64,000 bases of DNA from NCBI RefSeq assembly GCF_038443385.1, contig NZ_CP151726.1, positions 6,944,001 to 7,008,000 of the forward strand, written 5' to 3'. Below, piece after piece: positions 36,644 to 45,733 of this stretch (the stretch's first letter is position 1; every line of letters starts with the position of its first letter). Below the pieces are notes generated by a model that ran no database searches, was not told the origin of the DNA, and saw only the letters and a program-made list of their open reading frames with translations. The translations under genes and the position numbers were made by a program. The DNA is from Stieleria varia (lineage in GTDB: Bacteria; Planctomycetota; Planctomycetia; Pirellulales; Pirellulaceae).

Positions 36644-36710
36644 GTCGCCGAGTTGAGTTTATTGAAGTGGTCAGTCGTTCGCGGCGACCACGTGATCCGA
36701 ATCGTTCCTC
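36621..36710 (+). other. attC 11
   Basis: R'' GGCGAAC against start GTTCGCT, one mismatch. The stem GGATGCACGTGAGTCGCCG pairs with CGGCGACCACGTGATCC, with extrahelical G and A. Confidence 0.8.
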
Positions 36711-37058
36711 CCGGCAACAAATCGCAGCGCGTCGCGCTTCGAACTCAGTTGGCATTGGCACGCGGGCAAAGAGATTGCTTGCGCGTCCACTCCTTCGATG
36801 ATTCCCGGAGCGACCAAACAGTCGATGCTGTTCCTCAAATATGCTCAGCTTTGGAACGACCAACGGGAAACTGCTTGCGAGTCCACCCCTTCGGCGTCCA
36901 GGCTGACGAAAAGTCGTTGTCCGCAACCACTCCGATTTGCTACACTAACACTCTGGGATCGACCACCACAGCCGTGAGGAACCAAACGATCCACGCGAGC
37001 CGCCGAGCCGAGTCGTTCGAAGTGGTGGATCGCTCGCGGCGACCACGTGATCGTCAAC
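36704..37058 (+). other. Cassette 12: ORF-less cassette with attC 12
   Basis: 355 bp, starts GTTCCTC; R'' GAGGAAC (36976) is its exact complement; attC 12 runs to 37065. No gene is supported. TTGTCC and TACACT, 18 bases apart, lie just upstream of attC, as in family A, although the sequence is unrelated. An internal half repeat (GCTTGCG.GTCCAC.CCTTCG) occurs twice. Confidence 0.7.
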
Positions 37059-37075
37059 GTTCGGCACAAAAGTCC

Positions 37076-37486
37076 ATGTCGGAATTCGAATCCACGATTA
37101 TCGAGACCTATCCCCAAATCCCACGCTCGGACGTCAAGTTACTCTGGCACTGTGATTTCTGGGACGGCCCAATTTCCGGGATGTTGCTCTACCGCACTGA
37201 TATGTGTTGGTATGCGATGATCGTCGAAAACGAGAATGACAACGGATCGTGGTACCGTCGTTTCGCTGTCATTCGCCTGACGGCAGAACAACTGGCTGAC
37301 GAGCAATATTGGCATGATCTATTTCGCCAATACGTAGGGACCCACACTGATTATGGAGACGACGAACGACGGACTCTGGGTGCTGTGTTACCGAAAACGG
37401 GTTGGTATCATTTTTACGACAAATACAACGAGAGGCCAAAACGAGACTACTCGACTGCGCCAATCCTCGGCTGGTTCGAGACGTAA
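37076..37486 (+). CDS. Cassette 13: hypothetical protein
   Basis: 136 residues from ATG 37076, 17 bases after the border at 37059 (GTTCGGC). Aromatic-rich (LLWHCDFWDGPISGMLLY, WYAMIVENENDNGSWYRRF), alpha/beta in character, of the kind often found in cassette arrays. No family recognised. Confidence 0.7.
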   Translation: MSEFESTIIETYPQIPRSDVKLLWHCDFWDGPISGMLLYRTDMCWYAMIVENENDNGSWYRRFAVIRLTAEQLADEQYWHDLFRQYVGTHTDYGDDERRTLGAVLPKTGWYHFYDKYNERPKRDYSTAPILGWFET

Positions 37487-37492
37487 CGAAGT

Positions 37493-37583
37493 GCCGAACC
37501 AAGCCGTGAACCGGAGCGGCGAAGTCGGGCGGTTTTGAAATGGACAATCTTTCGTCGCCGCCCGGTTACGGCAGGCGATCAAC
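37493..37583 (+). other. attC 13
   Basis: R'' GCCGAAC is the exact complement of GTTCGGC; the stem GCCGTGAACCGGAGCGGCG pairs with CGCCGCCCGGTTACGGC. Confidence 0.85.
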
Positions 37584-37795
37584 GCGGCTAGCGATCGAGT
37601 GCAGCGTGGACGCAGGAACTGATCAGAGTGATCGAATTGCCCCACGGCCGAGTTCAACCGGTATAATGGCAACGGGCGGCGATGCTTCCCAACCGTCGCT
37701 CCTTGTACCGCGATGATCAATGTCGATGCACCCAAGCCGCGGGTGTTGTCGTTACGTACCACAAGAGACCACCGCCGCGGCTGGGTGATCTCTGC
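37577..37795 (+). repeat. Cassette 14: family B, with attC 14
   Basis: 219 bp, starts GATCAAC. The -10-like hexamer is TATAAT (37662-37667), 19 bases after TTGCCC. attC 14 is 37722-37802. Confidence 0.85.
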
Positions 37796-38214
37796 GTTCT
37801 GTCGTTACGGTGCTCGATCGTAGCGTGTCGATGTAGTGATCGACCAGTCGAATGAGTTGGCAGATATTGGGGCCGACAGCATGTTGTTGGCTTCGGTAAT
37901 GCGTCCTCTCGCCGAACTGTTGCGCGCGAAATGGAGTGCGGTCGACCGGATGCTCGAGTCATCTGTTGCCATTGGAACACGTGTGACGGTCCGGCCTCGG
38001 CATTCGACTTCGGCCACATCGTCGGCGGGGCAAAATCAGGAACGAAACCAGGGCTCGAATTGCAGAGCGGTCGAAAAAGGCTGTACAATCCAATGGTCGC
38101 ATCCCGGCGGTACAGTGCCGCCTGGGAAGACGACAGAACCATGCGTTGGACCGAAGCGACGCATCGGCCGGATGAACATGGAAACCACAATGGCGTCGCT
38201 CGGTCAACGCCGCC
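37796..38214 (+). repeat. Cassette 15: family A, with attC 15
   Basis: 419 bp. TTGCAG (38060) and TACAAT (38084) keep the 18-base gap although the spacer (with GAAAAAGGCTG) differs from most copies. attC 15 is 38133-38221. Confidence 0.85.
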
Positions 38215-38633
38215 GTTCTGTCGTTACAGTGCTCGATCGTCGCGTCTCGATGTAGTGATCGACCAGTCGAATGAGTTGGCAGATCTTGGGGCCGACAGCA
38301 TGTTGTTGGCTTCGGCAATGCGTCCTCTCGCCGAACTGTTGCGCGCGAAATGGAGTGCGGTCGACCGGATGCTCGAGTCATCTGTTGCCATTGGATCGCG
38401 TGTGACGGTCCGGCCTCGGCATTCGACTTCGGCCACATCGTCGGCGGGACATATTCAGAAACGAAACCAGGACTCAAATTGCAGTGCGGTCCGAGCATGC
38501 GATACAATCCAATGGTTGCATTCCGGCGGTACGGTGCCGCCTCGGAAGACGACAGAACCATGCGTTGGACCGAAGCGACGCATCGGACGGATGAACATGG
38601 AAACCACAATGGCGTCGCTCGGTCAACGCCGCC
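38215..38633 (+). repeat. Cassette 16: family A, with attC 16
   Basis: 419 bp, start GTTCTGT, R'' ACAGAAC; attC 16 is 38552-38640. One of three successive A copies. Confidence 0.85.
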
Positions 38634-39052
38634 GTTCTGTCGTTACAGTGTTCGATCGTCGCGTGTCGATGTAGTGATCGACCAATCGAATGAGTTGGCA
38701 GATCTTGGGGCCGACAGCAGCACGTCGGCTTCGGCCGCGCGTTCTCTCGCTGAACCGTTGCGCGTGAGATGGAGCGCGGACGCCACAGTGCTCGTATCAC
38801 TTGTTGCCAGTGGAGCACGTGTGACGGTCCGGCCTCGGCATTCGACTTCGGCCACATCGTCGGCGGGACATATTCAGGAGCGAAGCCAGGGCTCGAATTG
38901 CAGTGCGGTCCGAGCATGCGATACAATCCAATGGTCGCATCCGAGCGGTACAGTGCCGCCACGGAAGACGACAGAACCATGCGTTGGACCGAAGCGACGC
39001 ATCGGGCGGATGAAAATGGAAACCACAATGGCGTCGCTCGGTCAACGCCGCC
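38634..39052 (+). repeat. Cassette 17: family A, with attC 17
   Basis: 419 bp, diverged in its middle (CACGTCGGCTTCGGCCGCGC). attC 17 is 38971-39059. It precedes the first LRR cassette. Confidence 0.85.
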
Positions 39053-39084
39053 GTTATTTGGCAACGTGCTCGATCGGACGACAA

Positions 39085-39951
39085 ATGAACCGCCCTTGGT
39101 CGATTTGGATTCTCGTTGCGGCACCAATCGCTGCCGTTGTGCTTGCCGCGAGCATCTGGCACCGATCGCGTGAACCAGCCAGTCTCCAACCCACCGCCGA
39201 ATTGGCTCGTACTGCCAAGCAACGCCCGTCGTCGCTACTGTCCCGCGAGACCAGCCTCCGTACAGTTCGTGACCTGGCACTGGTTGATATGGACTCGTCC
39301 GGTCGCCTTTTTGGCGTGTCGTTCTACGATCCGGTTGGGCTGTCTGACAGGGGATTTGCGCCACGCAAACTCATAGACTCCGACCTCCGATTGCTGGAAC
39401 CTTTTCCCGAACTCGAGCGGTTGGACATTGCTGGAACAGCAATTACCGATGCAGGGCTAAAGCATCTCAAAGGCCTTAACGAGATAGAACGACTGAACAT
39501 CAGTTCGACCGCGATCACGGGCCATGGATTGCGCAGCCTCGCGGACATGAGTCAGCTACGCATGCTCGACCTCGTGGATATCGCTATTGACGATAGTGAT
39601 CTGGAGTTTCTGTCCGTTTTTGCCCAGTTGCAGAGGCTTTCAATTTCGAGCCCCCTCGTTTCAGATTCCGGACTCGCACACCTTCACAAGCTTGGTAAGC
39701 TCGAAGGTCTTTATCTCGGGCGACTTCAGGTGACGGATCAAGGGATTCGACATCTGGCAAAGCTTCCTTCACTGACACACGTCACGCTCGATGGCACTCC
39801 TATCAGTGATGGTGCCGTACCGCATTTTGCAAAATTGACGCAATTGCGTTATCTTCACCTTAAAAGAACGACAATCACCTCAAAGGGCGCTGCCGATATT
39901 CAGTCAGCACTGCCAAGTTGCACAGTTAATCGCGACATCGCATATCCCTGA
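39085..39951 (+). CDS. Cassette 18: leucine-rich-repeat protein (copy 1)
   Basis: 288 residues from ATG 39085, 32 bases after the border at 39053 (GTTATTT). The N-terminal membrane anchor is SIWILVAAPIAAVVLAASIW. From about residue 105 there are LRR units of the planctomycete type (L..L.L..T.ITD.GL..L), e.g. LERLDIAGTAITDAGLKHL and LYLGRLQVTDQGIRHLAKL. Probably a surface-facing binding protein. A longer in-frame extension through the upstream A cassette is rejected. The whole cassette recurs without visible change at 44228-45272. Confidence 0.85.
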   Translation: MNRPWSIWILVAAPIAAVVLAASIWHRSREPASLQPTAELARTAKQRPSSLLSRETSLRTVRDLALVDMDSSGRLFGVSFYDPVGLSDRGFAPRKLIDSDLRLLEPFPELERLDIAGTAITDAGLKHLKGLNEIERLNISSTAITGHGLRSLADMSQLRMLDLVDIAIDDSDLEFLSVFAQLQRLSISSPLVSDSGLAHLHKLGKLEGLYLGRLQVTDQGIRHLAKLPSLTHVTLDGTPISDGAVPHFAKLTQLRYLHLKRTTITSKGAADIQSALPSCTVNRDIAYP

Positions 39952-40014
39952 GGCACGCGAAGTCCTATGACTATTGAGCGGCGCAACACCATCGCCGTCA
40001 CCCTCAGCACAGCC

Positions 40015-40104
40015 AAATAACAAAGCCGTGAACCGGAGCACTCATTCACGCGGCAACTGAAATCAAAGCCTTCCGTTCGTGCCCGGTTACGGCAGTCGTT
40101 CAGC
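40015..40104 (+). other. attC 18
   Basis: R'' AAATAAC is the exact complement of GTTATTT. The stem GCCGTGAACCGGAGCAC pairs with GTGCCCGGTTACGGC, with extrahelical G and A. Confidence 0.85.
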
Positions 40105-40314
40105 GCGGCTAGCGTTCGAGTACAGCGTGGAGGCAGAGACGGAGCGGAGTTCTCAATTGCCCCACGGTCGAGTTGAACGAGTACAATGGCATGGAGCGAC
40201 GCTGGTTCCAACCGTCGCTCCTTGTACCGCGATGATCAATGTCGATGCACCCAAGCCGCGGGTGTTGTCGTTACGTACCACAAGAGACCACCGCCGCGGC
40301 TGGGTGATCTCTGC
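40098..40314 (+). repeat. Cassette 19: family B, with attC 19
   Basis: 217 bp, almost identical to cassette 2 but starting GTTCAGC in place of GATCAGC, so its start no longer matches its R'' (GATGATC). attC 19 is 40231-40321. Confidence 0.8.
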
Positions 40315-40342
40315 GTTCCCCCCGCTAAACCCACAACTGGAG

Positions 40343-40972
40343 ATGCTACAACAAATGGCTGGCTACTTCATCTACACACTCGATGGGAATGCATTCTCGC
40401 AACTCACAACCAGTCCGACCGACGACCAAGCGATGGTCATCGCCAAGTATCTGCAAGAATCGGTTGGAGATTCCAAGCTCTTTCCGAGCAATCTCTCGAA
40501 ACTTGCGGGTGCCATCAAAACTAGGCTATCGTCGCCCGATTGGTACGGCGATCTCAACGAAGAAGATGCGGAGATTTGGGATCACTTCGTTTTTTCACTA
40601 CGCGATGACGTCGGTAAGGCGGTTGGTATCAGTTTCGCATGCACGGACTATGAAAGCGTCTACTGGGACTGTGCTGAAGAATGTGTTGCCCAAGGCGCAG
40701 GCATGTTCAAAGAGCCCGAGTTTGGCTCTAGTGGATATCGTTTCCATGGCGAACTTGCTCACGATTACGGTTATCACCGCATCTACAGCATTTTCGATCC
40801 CGAGACTGTCAAACGCCTCGCAGAGCAACTCTCTATGGTCGAAGCACACTTTGCGAACCTACCCGATGATGGTGACGGTTGCGTGCGAGAGCAGTTCTTC
40901 GAGGGTTTACTAAAGCCCATAGGCGATGCGGCTGCTCGCGGGCGTTACATCTTCATCCAAACCGATACCTGA
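40343..40972 (+). CDS. Cassette 20: hypothetical protein
   Basis: 209 residues from ATG 40343 (a second Met lies at codon 5), border at 40315 (GTTCCCC). Acidic with a striking central segment (SVYWDCAEECVAQGAGMFKE, then GYRFHGELAHDYGYH). I do not recognise the family with confidence. A family B cassette precedes it. Confidence 0.7.
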   Translation: MLQQMAGYFIYTLDGNAFSQLTTSPTDDQAMVIAKYLQESVGDSKLFPSNLSKLAGAIKTRLSSPDWYGDLNEEDAEIWDHFVFSLRDDVGKAVGISFACTDYESVYWDCAEECVAQGAGMFKEPEFGSSGYRFHGELAHDYGYHRIYSIFDPETVKRLAEQLSMVEAHFANLPDDGDGCVREQFFEGLLKPIGDAAARGRYIFIQTDT

Positions 40973-40986
40973 TCGATGAACACGGC

Positions 40987-41076
40987 GGGGAACCATCGCA
41001 TGCACCGGAGTCGCGGGTCGGCCGTTTTTTCAATGGAGCACACTAGCCGCGACCGCGGTGATGCGTAGCGATCAAC
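40987..41076 (+). other. attC 20
   Basis: R'' GGGGAAC is the exact complement of GTTCCCC; the stem CGCATGCACCGGAGTCGCGG pairs with CCGCGACCGCGGTGATGCG. Confidence 0.85.
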
Positions 41077-41287
41077 GCGGCTAGTGATCGAGTGCAGAGT
41101 GGAGGCAGGCACTGATCAGAGTGATCGATTTGCCCACGGTCGAGTTCAACCGGTACAATGGCAACGGGCGGCGATGCTTCCCAGCCGTCGCTCCTTGTAC
41201 CGCGATGATCAATGTCGATGCACCCAAGCCGCGGGTGTCGTCGTTACGTACCACAAGAGACCACCGCCGCGGCTGGGTGATCTCTGC
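41070..41287 (+). repeat. Cassette 21: family B, with attC 21
   Basis: 218 bp, starts GATCAAC. TTGCCC and TACAAT are 18 bases apart. attC 21 is 41204-41294. Confidence 0.85.
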
Positions 41288-41397
41288 GTTCTCCCGCTCA
41301 GGTCTTCATTTCCGCAGATTCGTTTCACGGGTACCGCTTCGTTTATCCTTACTCGCATTTCCACTTCGATAGCAAAGGCTGAACACCAAGTCGACTA

Positions 41398-41703
41398 ATG
41401 GGACGATCACACAAACGCAAGCGACTTTCCAAAGACGAAGCAACTCAGATTGCGGTCGAGCGAATGGAGTGTTACACGCTTGGACGCAATCGCGGAAACT
41501 ACAATCCAGTGCCCGCATCAATAGTCAAGAATCGAATCGGATGGACGGTTTCATTTCGCCCAAACGAAGTCGAGGATGACAATGGTAATCCGATGTGCCT
41601 GCTTCAATGGGTGGTGGCGGATCGTGATGGCGATTGTATGGCTATCGGCTCACTCGGACTCGAACGCACACTTAGTGAACTTGAAGGGAACGGCCTTCGA
41701 TGA
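41398..41703 (+). CDS. Cassette 22: hypothetical protein
   Basis: 101 residues from ATG 41398; the cassette starts at 41288 (GTTCTCC) with a 110-base leader. The basic N-terminus (MGRSHKRKRLSKDEA) precedes a small alpha/beta region (GWTVSFRPNEVEDDNG). Not recognised. A family B cassette precedes it. Confidence 0.65.
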   Translation: MGRSHKRKRLSKDEATQIAVERMECYTLGRNRGNYNPVPASIVKNRIGWTVSFRPNEVEDDNGNPMCLLQWVVADRDGDCMAIGSLGLERTLSELEGNGLR

Positions 41704-41729
41704 TATTTTCTCGTGAACGCTAAGACGGC

Positions 41730-41819
41730 GGAGAACCATGACATGCACGGAAGGACGGCTTGCGTGGTTTTTGAAGTGGAGGATCCATCGTCCGTCCTCC
41801 GTGATGTCTAACGTTCTGT
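41730..41819 (+). other. attC 22
   Basis: R'' GGAGAAC is the exact complement of GTTCTCC; the stem ACATGCACGGAAGGACGG pairs with CCGTCCTCCGTGATGT. Confidence 0.85.
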
Positions 41820-41831
41820 GACGAATCAAAA

Positions 41832-42779
41832 ATGCTATCAAACGACAACAAGAACTACTTGCTCGCTTTCATCGCGACTTTGGTAGCTCTCCTGCTTTTC
41901 GGGTTTTACTGTTTGGCGAATCCGCCGGATGAGACCAGCGCACGATGGTATGCATTCTGCTTCGATTGCATACCGGACGCATTCATTGCGACCGTGGCAA
42001 TTCCAATTGTGTACTGGCTATTCGTCCGCCGTGGGATTACTGGGCTGAGCGTGGATGAATCACCTACACGATTGGGTGTAGATCCTGGGGCTCGTCTTGC
42101 CGATCGACAAATGATGCAGAACATTCCAAGCGAAGTCGCAAAGGCAAGTATTCCCGAGACGGTCGGCGTTGACGCGTCGAGAGTACTGGTTGTCGTCGAT
42201 GTGCAAAATGACTTCATCAGTGGCTCGCTCAAGGCGCACAAGCCGAACAAAGTTCTTCAGCCCGTAAATGACGCAATCAAACTCGCCCAGTCAAACGGTT
42301 TACTCGTGATCTTTACACGAGATTGGCATCCAGAAGACCACTGGTCATTCCAGCGGCACGCACGCCATTGCGTGATGAACACTCCTGGGGCCGAGATCTC
42401 CGACAAAATTGACGTCCCGCCAGACAGCCTTGTCGTCAATTTCGGCGTGAATCAAGGGGATGTGGCGTACTCTGCGCTTGAGAATCCATCATTAACGATG
42501 TTGCTCGACAACCCGAAAATTGAATCCGTCTACGTCATCGGAATCGCGCTCAACTATTGTGTGAAGTGCACATGCCTCAGTATTACAGAGCTTGGGAAAA
42601 CTACTTTCACAATTGATGAGGCGATCGCTTCGGCTGACGGTGATCCCGATGCGAACGAAAAGGACTGGAAAGAACTTCAGGATCACGGCGTTAGGCGCCT
42701 GCCCAGCATCGACTCGTTTGCAAAGCACCTGTCACAGAACAATCGCGTGAACCGGAGCGGCGAATCCGGCGGAATCTGA
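41832..42779 (+). CDS. Cassette 23: membrane-anchored nicotinamidase/isochorismatase-like hydrolase
   Basis: 315 residues. Two N-terminal transmembrane segments (YLLAFIATLVALLLFGFYCL; FIATVAIPIVYWLFVRRG) precede a cysteine hydrolase domain from about residue 115: VVDVQNDFISGSL (catalytic Asp), TRDWHPEDHWSF (metal ligands Asp/His/His) and IGIALNYCVKCTC (nucleophile Cys). These are nicotinamidase marks, so deamidation of nicotinamide for NAD salvage is the best guess. Fusion to a membrane anchor is unusual. The last residues (NNRVNRSGESGGI) are encoded by attC. Confidence 0.82.
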   Translation: MLSNDNKNYLLAFIATLVALLLFGFYCLANPPDETSARWYAFCFDCIPDAFIATVAIPIVYWLFVRRGITGLSVDESPTRLGVDPGARLADRQMMQNIPSEVAKASIPETVGVDASRVLVVVDVQNDFISGSLKAHKPNKVLQPVNDAIKLAQSNGLLVIFTRDWHPEDHWSFQRHARHCVMNTPGAEISDKIDVPPDSLVVNFGVNQGDVAYSALENPSLTMLLDNPKIESVYVIGIALNYCVKCTCLSITELGKTTFTIDEAIASADGDPDANEKDWKELQDHGVRRLPSIDSFAKHLSQNNRVNRSGESGGI

Positions 42780-42823
42780 AATCAAAGCGTAACGTCGCCG
42801 CCCGGTTACGCTAGGCGTTCTGC
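42734..42823 (+). other. attC 23
   Basis: R'' ACAGAAC is the exact complement of GTTCTGT at 41813; the stem GCGTGAACCGGAGCGGCG pairs with CGCCGCCCGGTTACGC. Confidence 0.85.
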
Positions 42824-42837
42824 CTGACAGGGAAGTT

Positions 42838-43350
42838 ATGCAAATCCGATTCAACGTGCTTCCAACTCTGATTGTTGTTGCTGCCTCACTTGGATGCACA
42901 ACCTCCGTCAAACAGTACGGTATTGGATTCAGTGATCCCAATGATCCGGACATCATCTACTTTGATTCAATTCGCAATGCCCAAGATCGGCTCTCATTGC
43001 TCTCGACATTGGACCGTGCCGTACCAAACGGTACGCCAATCTCAAGAGCGGAAAAGCTAATGGCCGATGCTGGATTTCAGTGCAAGCATTACTCATCTGC
43101 TTCCTTCAATGAAACCGCAGACAGTTCAGGCATTGACGGTCGATATAGATTTGTCGATCACGCAGATTATCTTCTTTGCTCACTTCCAACAGAGAGCTCG
43201 GCATCTCAGGAACACTCCTGGACCATCGCACTCTTGTATGATGGTAGACGGCGCGTCTGCGATATTCTGGTCAGAAGCGATGGTCACCAATATCTATCGA
43301 AGCAGGCAGAACCAAGCGATGCACCTCAGCCGCGAAATGAGGCGTTTTGA
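42838..43350 (+). CDS. Cassette 24: lipoprotein
   Basis: 170 residues from ATG 42838, border at 42817 (GTTCTGC). Lipoprotein signal MQIRFNVLPTLIVVAASLGC with lipobox ASLGC. The mature part resembles small periplasmic proteins with two disulfide-capable cysteines (FQCKHYS, LLCSLP); no family recognised. The end runs into attC. Confidence 0.75.
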   Translation: MQIRFNVLPTLIVVAASLGCTTSVKQYGIGFSDPNDPDIIYFDSIRNAQDRLSLLSTLDRAVPNGTPISRAEKLMADAGFQCKHYSSASFNETADSSGIDGRYRFVDHADYLLCSLPTESSASQEHSWTIALLYDGRRRVCDILVRSDGHQYLSKQAEPSDAPQPRNEAF

Positions 43351-43395
43351 AATGGAAGATCTCTCGTCGCGGCGAGGTGATCGCCACCGTTCTGT
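43306..43395 (+). other. attC 24
   Basis: R'' GCAGAAC is the exact complement of GTTCTGC; the stem GCGATGCACCTCAGCCGCGA pairs with TCGCGGCGAGGTGATCGC. Confidence 0.85.
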
Positions 43396-43808
43396 CGTTA
43401 CGGTGCTCGATCGTCGCGTGTCGATGTAGTGATCTACCAGTCGAATGAGTTGGCAGATATTGGGGCCGACAGCATGTTGTTGGCTTCGGCAATGCGTCCT
43501 CTCGCCGAACTGTTGCGAGTGAAATGGAGTGTGGTCGACCGGATGCTCGAACCACTTGTTGCCATTGGAACACGTGTGACGGTCCGGCCTCAGCATTCGA
43601 CTTCGGCGAAATCGTCCGCGGGACAAAACCAGAAGCGAAATCCAGGACTCGATTTGCAGTGTCGTCCGAGCATGCGATACAATCCAATGGTCGCATCCGA
43701 GCGGTACAGTGCCGCCACGGAAGACGACAGAACCATGCGTTGGACCGAAGCGACGCATCGGGCGGTTGAACATGGAAACCACAATGGCGTCGCTCGGTCA
43801 ACGCCGCC
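43389..43808 (+). repeat. Cassette 25: family A, with attC 25
   Basis: 420 bp, start GTTCTGT, R'' ACAGAAC; attC 25 is 43727-43815. Middle part close to cassette 4. Confidence 0.85.
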
Positions 43809-44227
43809 GTTCTGTCGTTACAGTGCTCCATTGTGGCGTGTCGATGTAGTGATCGACCAGTTGAATGAGTTGGCGGATCTTGGGGCCGACAGCATGTTGT
43901 TGGCTTCGGCAATGCGTCCTCTCGCCGAACTGTTGCGCGCGAAATGGAGTGCGGTCGACCGGATGCTTGAGTCATCTGTTGCCATTGGAACACGTGTGAC
44001 GGTCCGGTTTCGGCATTCGACTTCGGCCACATCGTCGGCGGGTCGAAAGCAGGAACGAATCCAGAGCTCGAATTGCAGAGCGGTCGAAAAAGGCGGTACA
44101 ATCCAATGGTCGCATCCCGGCGGTACGGTTCCGCCTCGGAAGACGACAGAACCATGCGTTGGACCGAAGCGACGCATCGGGCGGATGAACATGGAAACCA
44201 CAATGGCGTCGCTCGGTCAACGCCGCC
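43809..44227 (+). repeat. Cassette 26: family A, with attC 26
   Basis: 419 bp; spacer of the promoter-like pair is the GAAAAAGGCGG type seen in cassette 15. attC 26 is 44146-44234. Confidence 0.85.
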
Positions 44228-44259
44228 GTTATTTGGCAACGTGCTCGATCGGACGACAA

Positions 44260-45126
44260 ATGAACCGCCCTTGGTCGATTTGGATTCTCGTTGCGGCACC
44301 AATCGCTGCCGTTGTGCTTGCCGCGAGCATCTGGCACCGATCGCGTGAACCAGCCAGTCTCCAACCCACCGCCGAATTGGCTCGTACTGCCAAGCAACGC
44401 CCGTCGTCGCTACTGTCCCGCGAGACCAGCCTCCGTACAGTTCGTGACCTGGCACTGGTTGATATGGACTCGTCCGGTCGCCTTTTTGGCGTGTCGTTCT
44501 ACGATCCGGTTGGGCTGTCTGACAGGGGATTTGCGCCACGCAAACTCATAGACTCCGACCTCCGATTGCTGGAACCTTTTCCCGAACTCGAGCGGTTGGA
44601 CATTGCTGGAACAGCAATTACCGATGCAGGGCTAAAGCATCTCAAAGGCCTTAACGAGATAGAACGACTGAACATCAGTTCGACCGCGATCACGGGCCAT
44701 GGATTGCGCAGCCTCGCGGACATGAGTCAGCTACGCATGCTCGACCTCGTGGATATCGCTATTGACGATAGTGATCTGGAGTTTCTGTCCGTTTTTGCCC
44801 AGTTGCAGAGGCTTTCAATTTCGAGCCCCCTCGTTTCAGATTCCGGACTCGCACACCTTCACAAGCTTGGTAAGCTCGAAGGTCTTTATCTCGGGCGACT
44901 TCAGGTGACGGATCAAGGGATTCGACATCTGGCAAAGCTTCCTTCACTGACACACGTCACGCTCGATGGCACTCCTATCAGTGATGGTGCCGTACCGCAT
45001 TTTGCAAAATTGACGCAATTGCGTTATCTTCACCTTAAAAGAACGACAATCACCTCAAAGGGCGCTGCCGATATTCAGTCAGCACTGCCAAGTTGCACAG
45101 TTAATCGCGACATCGCATATCCCTGA
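44260..45126 (+). CDS. Cassette 27: leucine-rich-repeat protein (copy 2)
   Basis: 288 residues, identical in protein sequence to the gene at 39085-39951; the DNA of the whole cassette (44228-45272) shows no difference that I can find from 39053-40097. The identity starts at the GTT border and ends at the last base before the next border, so it is one cassette duplicated as a unit. It is preceded by family A copies in both places. Confidence 0.85.
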   Translation: MNRPWSIWILVAAPIAAVVLAASIWHRSREPASLQPTAELARTAKQRPSSLLSRETSLRTVRDLALVDMDSSGRLFGVSFYDPVGLSDRGFAPRKLIDSDLRLLEPFPELERLDIAGTAITDAGLKHLKGLNEIERLNISSTAITGHGLRSLADMSQLRMLDLVDIAIDDSDLEFLSVFAQLQRLSISSPLVSDSGLAHLHKLGKLEGLYLGRLQVTDQGIRHLAKLPSLTHVTLDGTPISDGAVPHFAKLTQLRYLHLKRTTITSKGAADIQSALPSCTVNRDIAYP

Positions 45127-45189
45127 GGCACGCGAAGTCCTATGACTATTGAGCGGCGCAACACCATCGCCGTCACCCTCAGCACAGCC

Positions 45190-45279
45190 AAATAACAAAG
45201 CCGTGAACCGGAGCACTCATTCACGCGGCAACTGAAATCAAAGCCTTCCGTTCGTGCCCGGTTACGGCAGTCGTTGAAC
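45190..45279 (+). other. attC 27
   Basis: Same as attC 18 up to the border. The following seven bases, GTTGAAC, belong to the left end of an IS91-like element and happen to fit the canonical GTTRRRY. Confidence 0.8.
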
Positions 45280-45733
45280 TTAATCGGGTCTCTGTTGGTT
45301 GAGTTTGTGAAGAATCTGGCAGTGGATTGCTGATCGTTCTTTGGGGCAAGTCAGGAGTACGCATCCTTGCGGGGAAGGAGGCGTTGGCATCCTTGCCAAC
45401 CAACTTCAAGCGTTGATTGTGCTTCTTCTTGCATTCGCACACCGCACCTTCTTTCGCCCGCCGCTTGGGCTGGGCTGACCCCAGTGCACACGCATGCTGA
45501 CGTGTCTTTCAAAGGTCTTTGATTCGCTTCGCGACAGTCTTTCTTTCATTCTTTTTTTCTTCGCATGCGACCCGTAAATCGCCGGGTTAATCGTTGAACG
45601 TTTTGATTCTTTTTGACTTTATTTCCAGTTTTTACTTGCGCTTTTGCTAACTGTAAGCAGCCTCGGAAACACCAATCTCATTCGTAGGTTGGACAACCTT
45701 TTTTTGTTTCCCTTTCCACTCAGGATTCACAAC

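Noticed and set aside
38350..39084. N-terminal extension of the LRR protein through family A cassettes (also 43429-44259)
   Set aside because: The second LRR copy has a different upstream cassette, and an ATG with membrane anchor lies just inside the LRR cassette border.
43271..44539. 422-codon minus-strand ORF across LRR gene and family A cassettes, and similar minus ORFs at 38474-39364 and 37959-38609
   Set aside because: The unit is 419 bp, not a multiple of three, so successive copies are read in different frames yet stay open; this is composition, not coding.
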